Origin: Larix kaempferi
Lineage: Eukaryota; Streptophyta; Pinopsida; Pinales; Pinaceae
Length of the DNA stretch: 64,000 nucleotides
Assembly (NCBI GenBank): GCA_027924585.1
Contig: BSBM01000442.1
Location: 2,728,001-2,792,000 of the forward strand
Direction of reading: 5' to 3'
Shown here: piece after piece, positions 33,300-44,640 of the stretch
Numbering within the stretch: the first letter of the stretch is position 1
How the letters are laid out: each line of letters begins with the position of its first letter
Notes under the pieces: generated by a model
Databases searched by the model: none
Told to the model about the DNA's origin: nothing
What the model saw: only the letters and a program-made list of their open reading frames with translations
Made by a program: the position numbers and the translations under genes

Positions 33300-36200
33300 G
33301 AAGGTGTAACCAACAGTAGCCAGGTCCTTTGCCCAAGGGACAAAAGTCACACCGGACAAGGCTATAGTCACTTTAGATGAGGTGTAAAAGCCAAGTCAAG
33401 GGGGAGACCCCGCTCAACTAGTTATGGTCGAGAGACAAAAAAACACACCCAATCCCAAAAAATGATAAGAGATAAAATCAAGGAATGAGTGTAGAAGGGC
33501 TCCTAAGTCTAGTTTCAGCCATAGAATGGACACACGAATGAAACAAGCGACTAGATGAAGTGTGACAAGCAAAATTTATGATGAAAGTAGTGAATTAGAT
33601 GGCTGAAAATAACCGAGGCAACAAACAATGCAAGAAGTGATTATTAAATGAAATTCTACCCAAGGGAGAGATCGTTTCTGAGATTGGTGGACCTAGGGCA
33701 GCATAAAATTAAGGTTTTTAATCACTTCTAGCAAATGAAACTTGACTCCTTAAGGTACAATGACGTTTTAAACAAGAATCAAGAGTACCCAGAACCCCAA
33801 AGTGACCCAAACCAGCAAGAGAGAAAAACGCCCTAGGTGGGGCGTTTTTGCCAGGTAGACCAGTGCCTGAAGTATGGGTAAATGGAGTCGGAAATTAATG
33901 AACTTAAGATTTAGGCTATTAAGCTCAAATAAAAGGTGGGTTTGCAATAAAAATGAGTTTTGACGGTAGGAAGTTTATTTTTTGTATTTTAGGGTTTATT
34001 ATGTGTTTTCCAACTTAGCAAGACAGTGAAAATGATGAAAGCAGAGACAAGGAGATGAAGAGTACCTGGTGAAATGGTGAAATGGAGAACTTTGAGTGAA
34101 GAATAACCCGGAAGATCAAGTGTGAAGCAGCCTGCGTGTTCCCTTGAGCATGAGAAGCGACTGGATGCCAATGGCGACCTGGGTACCTGCCACAATCAAG
34201 ATAATAACCAGTAACTGCAACAAATAATCAAGTATACAACAAATAAATGGCTGAAAGATAAAGGAATTGAATAGCAGAAAGCAAACAACAACTCCCTTGT
34301 GGATAACTTTGTAGAAAATCGCTGGAATGGTGCTCCCGCTCCAAGTACAATGCCCCTCTTCAAATGGCCACCAATGCTGCAAATATGAACTAGCAAACAA
34401 GTATGGAAAGACACAACAAACTATCTCCACAATGCATACAACACTAGCTATCAATCACCACAAAATTTACTCCACAACACCAAGTATCAAGCTGCAAATG
34501 GAATGTCTCTCTATATCAAGTGCAAGTCGAAAATGCCAAGAAGAGTTACAAATGGAGTGAGTGCCTTCTCTTATAGAGAGAGGCCACTCCTCATACAAGT
34601 TTCCCCCCAAAATGGAGGGTGGAGATCATTCCCCAACCATCAAATCGAATGGTGGAGAGAGATGCCAAGTGGGGGTGCAAATTACCCAAGGAGAGCGCAC
34701 TAGTGGAGAGGGGGTCCCCTTGTGGGGCCCCTATATTACATATAATGTGGTTGGGGGGTGTCTATGGGATGTTTTATCCCCCCAACTAATACAACAAGGG
34801 CCCACACCCAACATACATCAAAATCGAATTCCCCTAGGTGGAGAAAAACGCCCCCAATGGGCCAATTCGACCTCCAACAATGAGCTGCCATGGAGAGGGC
34901 CCCACCATGCCCAAATACAATGTCAAACCTTACCATTTTACCTTTACCTTTGCCAACCATTGATTTTGCCATTTGTCTATAGTTGCCTTAGTCAAAATTT
35001 GATTTTCCATGTAATTTTTGTTGGTTTATATGGCTGAAGATGAAATTTGGGCTTTTGACCCACTTTTAGTGCCCGGATTGCTGAACCGTCTGCCGCAATG
35101 CGATCGTGGACCCCAAAAGTAGTAGGGATGACCACTCGAACGACCCCGATCCATCACTTAGGCATTATTTGCCCAAAATCCATAATTTTTAATTAAAACA
35201 GGTCAAAATTGACCAATAATAATTAAAAATTTCTCAAATGCTTCGGTCTTTTGCAATTCTAACACCTGCATGCTCATATGGGATCCCTGTAGATAATAAT
35301 TGACCGAAATCGAAATTCCGGTTGCAACATTTTTTCGGGCCCATTTTTGGCCTAGTCAACTCAGTTTGACTAAGTCAAATCTGGTCAACAATAGTGCTAG
35401 CTGCATACCTGTGTGCAAACATGGAGTGATAAGGCTCAATTATACAAGTTTGTACATTACTAAGCAATACAATGATAACATGGTGATCAAAAATACATTA
35501 AATCCCGAGATAATACAAGGCCCTGATGAGGTGGGCCCACCACATCCAGAAGACTAAATGCTATGCACATCTTATAGAATTGACCACTCTGCTGACTTTA
35601 GGTGATGTGGACAACAAGGCAAAGGACACGAGAAGACAAGGATGAAGATCATGTGACCCTTTGGACAACTCGGGAAAGCGGGGTCCACTGAGATAAGTAT
35701 GCCATGACAGAACACGGGGAAGGGCAGTGCCTCACAAATGGGTATAGTGCAGGGAAACCACCACTAGTCATCTAACAAGTATCTCACAACTCACATCCAT
35801 ATCCGAAGACTCCGTGAGATTTTTTTGTAGAGTCGCCAAACTGGGTGTCCGACAAACCGTAACTTGAGACTCTAGGGGGCAATCTTGAGCTTGTCCCTTG
35901 CTCCCTCTCACCTCCTTGCCCCGCAGGACTAGGTGAGGAATAACCACTACAAATGCTGACATGTACGGCTGACCAGTATCCATGTGTGTTTATAAACACA
36001 TTGCATGGATTTTACAGTGAGTGTCATACTTAGCCCTTTTTTGGCTAGATTTTACATTTACAACATAATGGCCCCTTTTTGGCCTGATTTACATTTCTTC
36101 ATTTACATCAAGGCCCACTTGGGCTACATACATATCTCAAAAGATATAAACATGGTGCTCATACTGCAAAGGTAATGGGGGTGAGCAATACATGCTTCGA

Positions 36201-36950
36201 TGACCAATGGGGAACACTCGGTGAGGCTACACAATCCTAATTGCATTGCAACATCGGGGGCAACCGACAGGAGCAAATCCCAGGTCTAAAAGTGTATCTC
36301 ACACACTAAAGAGCCGAGGCACAATAAACAGGGAGTCATGGCAAACTCAGAGATCAGTGGGGAAGGGGTTCTCAGGATCACAAATCAGAATCCAAGTCGG
36401 GAACAAGTATCATGGATGAGTCGGATGGATGGGGAAAGTGGAGCTAAAGTCAGCTACCGAGAGGGACTAAGTGATCAAGTCTATGCCAAGTGTAGAGGAC
36501 ATGACTCAGCGTGCATATACATAAGTCTAACCGGAGGGGTGGACAGACATCATCAAGGGCCCAATCACATCATACAATAGCTAGATCACCAAATATATCA
36601 TCTCATGCAAAGTTAGTGTACTAACAAGTATAAAGAAGTCTAATCTACATCATGAGCAATAATCATGAAATGCAATACCTGCTGCACCATATACCTGCTG
36701 CTACTGAAGCTATCTTTGAGCTGGATCTCTGCTGAATCCGGGCAACATAGTAAACCAACAATATACTGTGAGTCTCGATCAAAACAAGACTAGGCAACTG
36801 TCTCAAATGGGATCATGTAAAAGCCTGGCAAGGAAGAGGTGACCCTGTGGTAGATGGTAAGTGACAATGTTTGTGACACTGTACAACTGTCTGTCCCCTT
36901 TGATATATCTGCTAGGGGCAATCTGAACAAAAATGCCTCGTCTGAAGGCG
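33300..36950. other. Interior of X, no gene recognised
   Basis: Scattered short open frames on both strands without motifs. It contains a hairpin-like gaaaaacgccctaggtggggcgtttttg at about 33823-33851 (related 'gagaaaaacgcccc' at 34842), and a 'tttataaacacatt' TATA-like site near 35990 on either strand. Confidence 0.4.
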
Positions 36951-36951
36951 A

Positions 36952-37173
36952 CTAATCTCTGATATGGAAAAAAAGGTACTGTGCGGTCCTCGGTCGCACA
37001 GTCTGCAGTATGGTAGCTCCAGCTAACATAGATGTGATAACAGGTGGAACTGAGGCAACCGTACTTTTGACTGCAGATCGCTTTGATGATCGCAAGTGTA
37101 GGAGGATTTGTGATTTGTTCTTAGATTGTTTGGGTGAACAAGGTGGTGAGGCTGGGCCCGCTCTCCTTTCCAT
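36952..37173 (-). other. Short open frame near the 5' end of X
   Basis: 73 codons from ATG 37173: basic N-terminus (MERRAGPASPPCSPKQSKNK), then a small hydrophobic stretch. No family recognised; coding is uncertain. Confidence 0.2.
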
Positions 37174-37369
37174 CTAGCATGTAGGATTTCGCTTGGGGCA
37201 CACATTTGTACGAAGCGTGTGGCCCACAGTTTGACACCCACCGTGGAGGAAAAATAAATAATATTTAAAAAAGTATCATAAATAAAAAATAGGAGAGAGA
37301 GAGAAAAGAATTGTTTATTATTTTTGTGATAACTTTCTCCCCCGAACTCGGAATTTGACACTCTTGGTA

Positions 37370-37735
37370 CCGTTGGAAAGGTCTCGACGAGAGCTACAAC
37401 TTTCGTGTTTTGAGTTTTTCGAGATTCCGCACCGATTTTCTGGGGCATACATTTAACTTGGAATTTGACGCTCTTGGTACCGTTGGAAAGGTCTCGACAA
37501 GAGCTACAACTTTCATGTTTTTAGTTTTTTGAGATTCCGCACCTATTTTTTGGGGCAGACATTTTAGTATGGAAAGGTCTCGACGAGAGCTACAACTTTC
37601 GTGTTTTGAGTTTTTCGAGATTCCGCACCTATTTTCTGGGGCGGACATTTTAGTTTCGCCCCAGAAAATAGGTGCGAAATCTTGAAAAACTCGAAACACG
37701 AAAGTTGTAGCTCTCGTCGAGACCTTTCCAACGGT
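37370..37735. repeat. Tandem and inverted repeats at the centre of F
   Basis: Three direct copies of a unit starting ggaaaggtctcgac (37375, 37485, 37571) and containing gagctacaactttcgtgttt and gattccgcacc are followed by one inverted copy (about 37657-37730). Transcripts would form a long hairpin. Confidence 0.85.
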
Positions 37736-38335
37736 ACGAAGAACATCAAATGCCGAGTTAGGGGGAAAAAGTTATCACAAAAATAGCAAAAGATTATTTT
37801 ATCTCTCTCTTATTTTTTAATTTATGATACTTTTTTAAATATTATTTATTTTTATTTTTAAGAGATTAATTATATAAATATTTTAATTATTTCAAAATTA
37901 CTCCACTTTCATTTTAATTAATGTGAGATTTATATTTTAAAGGACTTGGAAGTAGTGATATATAAAATAAAATAAAAATAGTGATTGTTTATTTTTAGTA
38001 TTATTGTAATTATATATATTTAAGTTTTAGATTTTATTAAATAATATAAAAAGAAGTAGTAGCATATTTATAAAAAAATTAAAAAAATTTACCACTATAT
38101 CATTTATTGTGTATGCACAATAATCTAAACCTTTCATTATTATTTTCAACCATCATCTCTTAAATCTACACTAACCCAACATACTTGTTAACTACCATTA
38201 ATGAGATATTATAGGTTGACATTCACTAAATAACACCTTTAACAATAGTGTGACATGGCATATTTGTAGTGTGACATGGCCCTTTTTATTATTTTATGTA
38301 GAAGTCCCATTTTAAACCCCAAATTTCCTCTAATG

Positions 38336-39194
38336 TTAACTCTGTTGGTAAAGAAAGAATTGCAGAAGATGGTCGAATCCGGTGTTGACCATAAATAAGA
38401 CAAGAGAGATAAGAGTTTATATCGATTTTAGAAATTTGAATGCGGTTTCAAAGAAAGATAATTATCCTCTGCCAAATATGGAGCTCTTGCTTCAAAGAAT
38501 TATAGGCTCCCAAATGTTGTCATTCTTGGATGGCTTTTCAAGTTTCAACCAAATAGCTATAAAGAAAAAGGATCGATCAAAGATAGTGTTTACGACTCCT
38601 TAGGGTACTTACGGATTCCCTTTGGCTTGATGAATGCTAGAGCTACATTTTAGAGAGCTACATTTCCGAGACATCATGCAGAAGATATTGGAAATATATG
38701 AAGATGACCTCACAGTTTATTCAAAAATTACAAAGGATCATATCAAGCATCTCCAACAGGTATTTGAAAGATGTCGCAGGTATGGTATTTCGTTAAATCC
38801 TAAGAAGTCAATTCTTGGAGTTATAGAAGGTAAATTGCTTGGCCATATTGTTTGCAAAGACGGAGTAAAAATTGATCTTAAACGAATTAAAGGTATAAAA
38901 GAGATTGCTTTACCTAAATATTTGAAAGCTCTGCAATCTTTTTTTGGAAAGATTAATTTTATTCGTAGGTTTATTCCAAATTTTGCTGAAATTACTAAAC
39001 CTTTGAATAAGTTGCTTAAGCTGGATGCAGATTTCAAATGGGTTGATGAATCTAAGAAAGCGCTCAAAAATATAAAGGATGTTATTGTACAAGCGTCGGT
39101 ATTGGTAAGTCCAGATTACTCCAAGCGATTTCAAATATTTTCATTTGCATCTACTGACACTATTGCAGGAGTATTGCTACAAAAGAATGGTTAA
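38336..39194 (+). pseudogene. P reverse transcriptase, main part
   Basis: Continues the frame cut at 31697: LTLLVKKELQKM, then VYIDFRNLNAVSKKDNYPLP, SFLDGFSSFNQIAI, the IPFGLMNARATF block (in another frame, near 38620-38650, next to a 13-bp direct repeat), catalytic YEDDLTVYSK near 38697, ISLNPKKS, and GKINFIRRFIPNFAEITKPL of the connection domain. The first Asp of the active site (LDGFSSF) and the DD pair are present. Stops and a frameshift at 38600-38660 kill the frame. Ends at TAA 39192, continuing in the same frame into RNase H. Confidence 0.85.
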
Positions 39195-39560
39195 AATGAA
39201 GAGCAACCCATCGCTTTCACGAGTAAGGCCTTAAGCAGTTTAGAATTAAAGTACCACGCCATGGAAAAGCAAGCCTATGCACTCGTGATGTCATTGAAAC
39301 ACTTCAGAGTATATGTCGGCTACTCAAAGATCACAGCTTATGTTCCGCACTCAACAGTAAAGGAAATCCTGAAGCAACAAGATTGTCTTGACACCAGGGG
39401 AAACTGGATCGCAAAAATTCAACAATATGATTTGGAAATCCAACCTACTAAATTGATTAAAGGTAGAGGATTAACTCAGTTGATGGCAGGAGGAAATGAA
39501 GAAACCCTTGGTTTGAAAGAGGGGCCTCTTCGTATGGTCTCAACAGTTATCGAAGAATTG
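39195..39560 (+). pseudogene. P RNase H (second, Gypsy-type)
   Basis: The end of the previous frame (QIFSFASTDTIAGVLLQ) plus FTSKALSSLELKYHAMEKQA, YALVMSLKHFRVYVG, HSTVKEIL and WIAKIQQYDLEI make the Gypsy RNase H. It lies after RT, in addition to the extra RNase H upstream of RT. Confidence 0.75.
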
Positions 39561-40844
39561 CAACAATGTGATTGTTATAAGGATATCGTGTATTACTTGA
39601 AGAACCTCACATGTCCCAACCATCTTCTTGATCATAAGAGAGCATTGAAGGTGAAAGCCTCCAGATATTGTTTCTTAGACCTTGTCTCACAACGGCCAAT
39701 CCAAGGCATGGGATGGAAGAATCTAGATGGATTGATTCTCACATGTGTCCATCCTCCAGAAGCAAACAGGTTGATAGATGAATTCCACAAAGGGGTTTGT
39801 AGTAGTCACCATTCTGCTTCTACTACTGCCCACAAGATATTGAGAGCTAGTTACTATTGGCTCGTTATTTTCCAGGACGTGCAAAAATAGGTTCGAAGTT
39901 GTTAGCCTTGTCAGCTCTTTACTGGAAAGCAGAAGCTCGCAGTGCTTCCATTGCAGCCAGTCATAGTGGAAGCACCATTTCAGTAGTGGGGCCTGGATTT
40001 TATTGGTGAGTTCAAGGAGAACTCTAGCAACGGTCATAAATGGATATTAACGGTTACAGATTATTTCACTAGATGGGTTGAGGCCATCCCAACCAAGAAA
40101 GCTACAACAAAGGTTGTTATGGATTTCATTGAGGACATGATTATCATTCATTTCGGGCTCTAGCCAAGATTGTCACAGATAATGCCCAAGCCTTCAGTTC
40201 AGGTGAATTGGCCACCTTTTGTTTCGATTATGGCATTATATCATATCACTCTTCAAACTACTATCCACAAGGAAACAGATTGGTAGAGTCTAGCAACAAG
40301 AATCTGATGACTATCATAAAGAAGACTGTTGGCGACAATAAGAAGAGTTGGGACAATAAGTTAAAATTTGCAGTATGGGTTGATAGAATAACATGCAAAG
40401 AGTCAACTGGAAAGAACCCTTTTGAGCTAGTATATGGGCTGGATGTTACTTTGCCTATTCATCTGAAGCTTCCCGCCTACAAAATCCTCCTACAGCATGT
40501 CCCAAATCCAGATGTTGTCCAACGAAGAATCAATCAACTGATAGAACTTGATGAAAATCAAAGAAAAGCTTTCGACCACATGATGCAACATCAAGAGAAA
40601 ACCAAAGGAAAATTTGATAAGAAGACTCGTCAGTGCAACTTTGAGAAGGGTGATCTTGTCCTCCCGTGGAACAAAAGAAATGAACAACTAGGTAAACATG
40701 GTAAGTTTGAAAATCTTTGGTAAGGTCCATATCAGATTGATGATGTTGCAGGTACATTTCCGCCTCAGCCATCTGAATGGAGAAAAGATGCCCTTGCCAG
40801 TTAACGAGCAGATTCTGAAGAAGTTTTATATAGGTGATATCTGA
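39561..40844 (+). pseudogene. P integrase
   Basis: The zinc-binding His-Cys region is seen as HPPEANRLIDEFHKG, HHSAS, ILRASYYW, then after TAG 39888 VRSC.PCQLF. Catalytic core: first Asp in WGLDFIGEF near 39989, WILTVTDYFTRWVEAIPTKK, second Asp in TDNAQAFSS near 40175, Glu in YYPQGNRLVESSNKNLM near 40260. The C-terminal part has KGDLVLPWNKR and, in a third frame, LNGEKMPLPVN ending at TGA 40842. At least two frameshifts and several stops are present. Confidence 0.8.
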
Positions 40845-41113
40845 TGCCTTAAGGGCATCACCGTTTTGTATTATAGTAGACATCGTTTAATTTGAAGTTC
40901 AACATTTACTATTACCATGCATTGCACTTGTTGTTATTTCATTTTGAGTTATTTGCATTTTTCATGTTAAACAAGGCACGATGAAAGTGCCTGCCTCCGA
41001 TGCATTTGATGTTTTTGTTGTTAGATGTGTGTGCAGGTTTATAGGTACCCAGAAGATCTTGGGGGTCCTCATACACTCCTGGGAAAAGTGCATGTCCCAT
41101 AGTTGGAGCCAAT
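40845..41113 (+). other. P 3' untranslated region
   Basis: Matches the equivalent region of M (21113-21378, minus) including gatgcatttgatg, gatgtgtgtgcaggt and cccatagttggagccaatt next to the LTR. No classical polypurine tract is seen directly before the LTR. Confidence 0.7.
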
Positions 41114-43178
41114 TGTTACACCTTAGAGCTATTGCGATGTTCTAGCAGAGCCAAATCTAGAGCAAGGGATCTAAGTTTTTTATTGTAAAGGCCAAAGTGG
41201 GTTATATTGTATGGATATTTGGATTAGGGGCTGTTGTCCCCCTGGATTAGTCATGGTAGGCTCCCTTGGCTTCACCCTTAGAAGTACTTGGCTTTGTGGC
41301 ATAGTTGATTGCCCCTTTGGTGTGTGGATGTCCCTACCATGCAAGGCTTTAAGCCCATGGGTTGGTGTCTGGGGCTTCTAGGGGTGACCCACTAGGGCAC
41401 ATGACCACCTTGGTTTTCTTATGCAGAGGTGATTGCATCTTGTAAACGGTTGTTGTCCCCTTTTTAGCACACGTCCTCCACCCACTTGGACTTCATTCTA
41501 GCATGGAGAAACCCCTCCTCTAGCTCTTTGGCCTATGACATCATCCTTCCACAGTTGAGCCTACAAGCTTGGAAAGGGGGGCATTGAGGGACAAACAACA
41601 TTTTGGGGTTAGTTGGGGCATGACGCCCCCTTTGGATCACTATTTCACTAAGTGAAACCTTATTTTAGTCTATTTTAGTATTTTATGTCTATTTTAGGGC
41701 TTATTTTCCAACTTATGGGGAATTTACCTTAAAAATAGTCTAATTTTAATTTAACTTTATTTTAAACATGTAGACTCAAAAAATTAAAAAGTTGAGGATG
41801 AAAAACTATAAATAGAGATCCTCACCTCATTGTAAAATCATAAGACAGGGGTTCAAATATGATATTTTCTCTTTTTTTCTCACTCTATGAGTTTCGAAGG
41901 TGATGCACATTTCTCTTGGGATGAATTCTTTGGCTTGAAGGTGGATAATTGATGTTTTAGTCTTTAGGGCTTTTTTTACACATGCAAATGGTTGATGCTA
42001 GACTAGTTGGAAGAACTCATGCACAAAAGTGATCTAAGGTCTTTCTCCTTGCTCACTCTTGGTTAAATGTTGGTAAGTTATGCTCTTAGCTTAGTTGAAT
42101 GGTGCTTTTATGGTGCATTTTGTTGATTTGTTAGGGCTTCTTGTCAACATTTTGTCAACTTTTTGTACGAAAGGAACGCCCTCTATAAGAGTTCTCTATT
42201 GTTATTTAGGGCCTTGAACTTCTTCATTTGCCCTAGTTAGGATTTCTTACCGAACCCTAGAGTTTGCTAGCAGGTGCCCTAGCTTGGAAGTGTTAAAGGA
42301 CATTTCAAGAGAGGGACGTTGAACATAGATCTCTCAATGCCCTAGGGACTGAGACAAAAATCATATCCCTTTTTCTTGTCATCAATTTACTCTTCTTTCA
42401 GCAGTTATTTATCTTTATTTTTCTGCATTTTTATGCATAAAAAACCCTAAAAATCTGAAAAAACCTCACTCCAAAAAAATAGAAAATTCAGAAATCAGAA
42501 AATATTGAAAATCTTGCAAAACTAATTCAAGGGACAAGTGCGCCCTAGCTGAATTGTCCACAAATCTAGAAGGACATTGCCAAAAGACAAATCTGTTGTA
42601 GACTGTCAAATTAAATTGCTGGTTCACTGTCAAAACAGTCAAACATACTTTTTTTTGCAGATTTGGCTGGGTAAGCAAATTCACCTTCCTCAGCTGGTTA
42701 TCTTCATTCCTAGGCCGAGGTTTTTTTGTGGTATTGAAGAGCCTATTTTCAGCACTGATATTTGTCTGTCAAGTGGATAAAAACCTAGTTACAGTTGCTG
42801 ATTACACTTCTGCCCTTTTGTTTGTAGATTGATGCAAATTGGAAATTTGTATTGATTATCCTAAATTGCTAGTATTTGTTGACAGTGATCACAATAATTA
42901 CATGAACTCCTCAATAAGATTCAATTGTCTTTCTATACATAGTGTTGACTCCATAAAGGCACTGATCTATGCTATAAAGGTTGTAGAAGATATTTGTTTG
43001 TTGGTGTTTGCAAGTACCTTAAAAGGGCTATCCCCTGAGTTAGGAGTTACCCAAAGTAGTTGAGAGACTGGGCTGAGGTGATAGTTGGGCCTAGATCTCT
43101 CCCATATGCTTACCATTCACTAGTATGCAAACCACATTGTGTTGCTAATTCAAGGCTGCTAGTTTGAACGGTAACACA
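41114..43178 (+). repeat. P 3' LTR
   Basis: 2065 bp from TGTTACACCTTAGAG to GAACGGTAACA. TATA box tataaatag near 41807-41815. About 50 bp (41760-41805) are absent from the 5' LTR. Confidence 0.9.
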
Positions 43179-43183
43179 CACAA

Positions 43184-43629
43184 ACAGAGAAAACAACTAT
43201 TGTTGTTATACAACCTATTGTACGGCTATGAGGCCTTATGTACAGTACTCTATGGATCTGTATGACTATATGTGTATGTTGTATGGCACTGCTCCTACCA
43301 TCTGATGCACTTTACCTTTAACCTCTCTTTTGGTCGTTGTCCTCGTCTGACAAAAACTATGTATGAACTCATTATCTTGACTTGTCTTTATACTTGTGTT
43401 GAAACCCTAATCTACCAAAATCTTAATCTCTCAGTGAGATGTACGGTTGAGATTAATTCTAGTCTAGATCATTAATGTAGTAAATACACTTTATTAGACT
43501 CAACAACTAAATATAAGTGTCTTCACTTTTTCTTAAAGTGAATTACAAAATATAATTATTTCGGACCACTTCCAACACGCTCACACTGAACTTGTGTGGA
43601 AGTTCCTGCCTGAGCTATATTCCTCAACA
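43184..43629 (-). repeat. C1 5' LTR, outer part
   Basis: On the minus strand starts TGTTGAGGAATATAG at 43629. Together with 25979-26277 it makes an LTR of about 745 bp, interrupted by P. Confidence 0.65.
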
Positions 43630-43634
43630 AAAAT

Positions 43635-44640
43635 AGCAGTGAACTGGAGATTGAATCCCACTCTCCAAGCATAGACCTCTAAAAATAGCAAGTGTCAAAT
43701 TGGATGTAGTCCTTGAAAAATTGATGTCATCAGAATGGCTTGAAAATTAGCACTGATATTATAAACCATATTGGGTCCCCCAAAATATACCTTGTAAAAA
43801 ATAACAAGCGAAATATAGACCTAAATTTTTATGGTCCTCGAATAAAATAAATTCAAACTACGAACCGATCTCTATATTGGGTCTTTAAAAATATAATTAT
43901 TTTGCTATTTGGACCAACTTTCTAAAATAAAAACTTTTGTGATTTGCCTCAAAATTTGTCTCCCCACCGGCTATCCAAATCTACTTATCATCTATTATTG
44001 AAAAGAGGCCAAGTTTCTAAAAATAGAAACTGCTAAAAATAATAGAGAAAAGAAGCTGAAAGTGTCCATTTGACTATCCTCATCCCCCATGCATCTTTCA
44101 AAATCTGCATCTAAATTTAGTGCCTAGAGATAAAATGCTAAAAATAGATCCTTGGAAGCCTGAATTAGAAACTTGCTAAAAATTACAGGTGTTGTCCTTT
44201 TAGTTTTCTAATCTCTAAATAATCCCAAAAACTCATACATTGCAACTTTGAAACAAGGATAGGCTGGAAGCCTAGAATAATGCTCTACAACAAAGTGCCC
44301 ACATGGCTCGTCTCATGTTCACAAATTGTTGATGCCAAATGGTGAACTTTATAATGTTGAGCTTACCCCCGTATAATATCCACGAACATATGCTAGAACT
44401 TACCCATATTTGTATAGGCAAATCTAGTGTTAACATGCCCTACTTAATACCTTATACAGTCTTTACAGTGAGCTTCCATTGGTGACCTATACATATGAAG
44501 TGGACTAGTTATGCACTTAGTCTGTGTTAACCAAATTTAAAGGGAACATTCAAAATTCAATGAATATCATGACTCAATGAATTAATATGGTTATGTTTGG
44601 TGAATAAATTCAATTACAATTGAATTTAATTATGTTTGCT
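43635..44640. other. Left part of R, no gene recognised
   Basis: AT-rich with a recurring 'ctaaaaatag' motif (for example near 43680, 44015, 44028, 44140). No open frame with motifs. Confidence 0.4.

Larger units (their letters stand above)
32076..37249 (-). mobile_element. X: 5.17-kb inserted segment with 17-bp duplication and A-rich end
   Basis: Flanked by the 17-bp direct repeat aaaaataaataatattt (32059-32075 and 37250-37266), which splits an arm of F that is otherwise continuous. On the minus strand the segment ends ...TTCGAACTTACAAAACAAAA, an A-rich tail like that left by LINE-type retroposition. It carries an unrecognised protein frame at its 3' end (32405-33162) and a roughly 330-bp 3' untranslated part. 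The upstream 4 kb has no long open frame and no RT. It may be a LINE-mobilised transcript, a composite, or an unknown retroposon. Confidence 0.7.
31698..38335. mobile_element. F: foldback element of about 1.45 kb, interrupted by X, no target-site duplication
   Basis: Ends are CATTAGAGGAAATTTGGGGT (from 31698) and its near-perfect complement ending at 38335. Inner arms pair along most of the length: 31943-32075 with 37846-37977 (about 90% by eye), 37267-37335 with 37765-37845, and 37370-37644 with 37657-37735. The hairpin centre is at 37645-37656. Without X the element is 1447 bp and codes for nothing. The P reading frame joins in phase across the excised element (...INPK to LTLLVKKE) with no added or lost base. 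The termini equal those of the MITE at 16886-17437. Confidence 0.85.
26278..43178 (+). mobile_element. P: decayed Tat-like Ty3/Gypsy element with additional RNase H
   Basis: 16.9 kb including 6.6 kb of nested DNA (F plus X). Perfect 5-bp TSD cacac (26273-26277 and 43179-43183). LTRs 26278-28314 (2037 bp) and 41114-43178 (2065 bp), each TGTTAC...GTAACA. A tRNA-Asp-like primer site follows the 5' LTR. Domain order: Gag, protease, additional RNase H, RT, RNase H, integrase. The LTRs are visibly more diverged than those of G1 or K1, including a block of about 50 bp at 41760-41805 missing from the 5' LTR. Many stops and frameshifts occur. It is inserted in the 5' LTR of C1. Confidence 0.9.
18545..43629 (-). 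mobile_element. C1: truncated Ty1/Copia element, host of the nested insertions
   Basis: Read on the minus strand: 5' LTR start TGTTGAGGA at 43629 down to 43184, then (after P) 26277 down to 25979; primer site about 25960-25978; gag 25642 to 25281; then (after M) gag zinc knuckle and protease 19044 to about 18545. Removing M and P rejoins the pieces: the gag frame runs ...EKLWDDCI across M into EETQ, as in other Copia Gags. The remaining pol and 3' LTR are absent; the sequence below 18545 is unrelated. C1 is the oldest visible layer of this stack. Confidence 0.8.

Noticed and set aside
31698-38335. F as an autonomous transposon with its own transposase
   Set aside because: The only long frame inside belongs to the later insertion X; without X, F is 1.45 kb of non-coding foldback.
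31698-38335. F as a Helitron because it lacks a target duplication
   Set aside because: It has long terminal inverted repeats, lacks TC...CTRR ends, and the site is not A/T.
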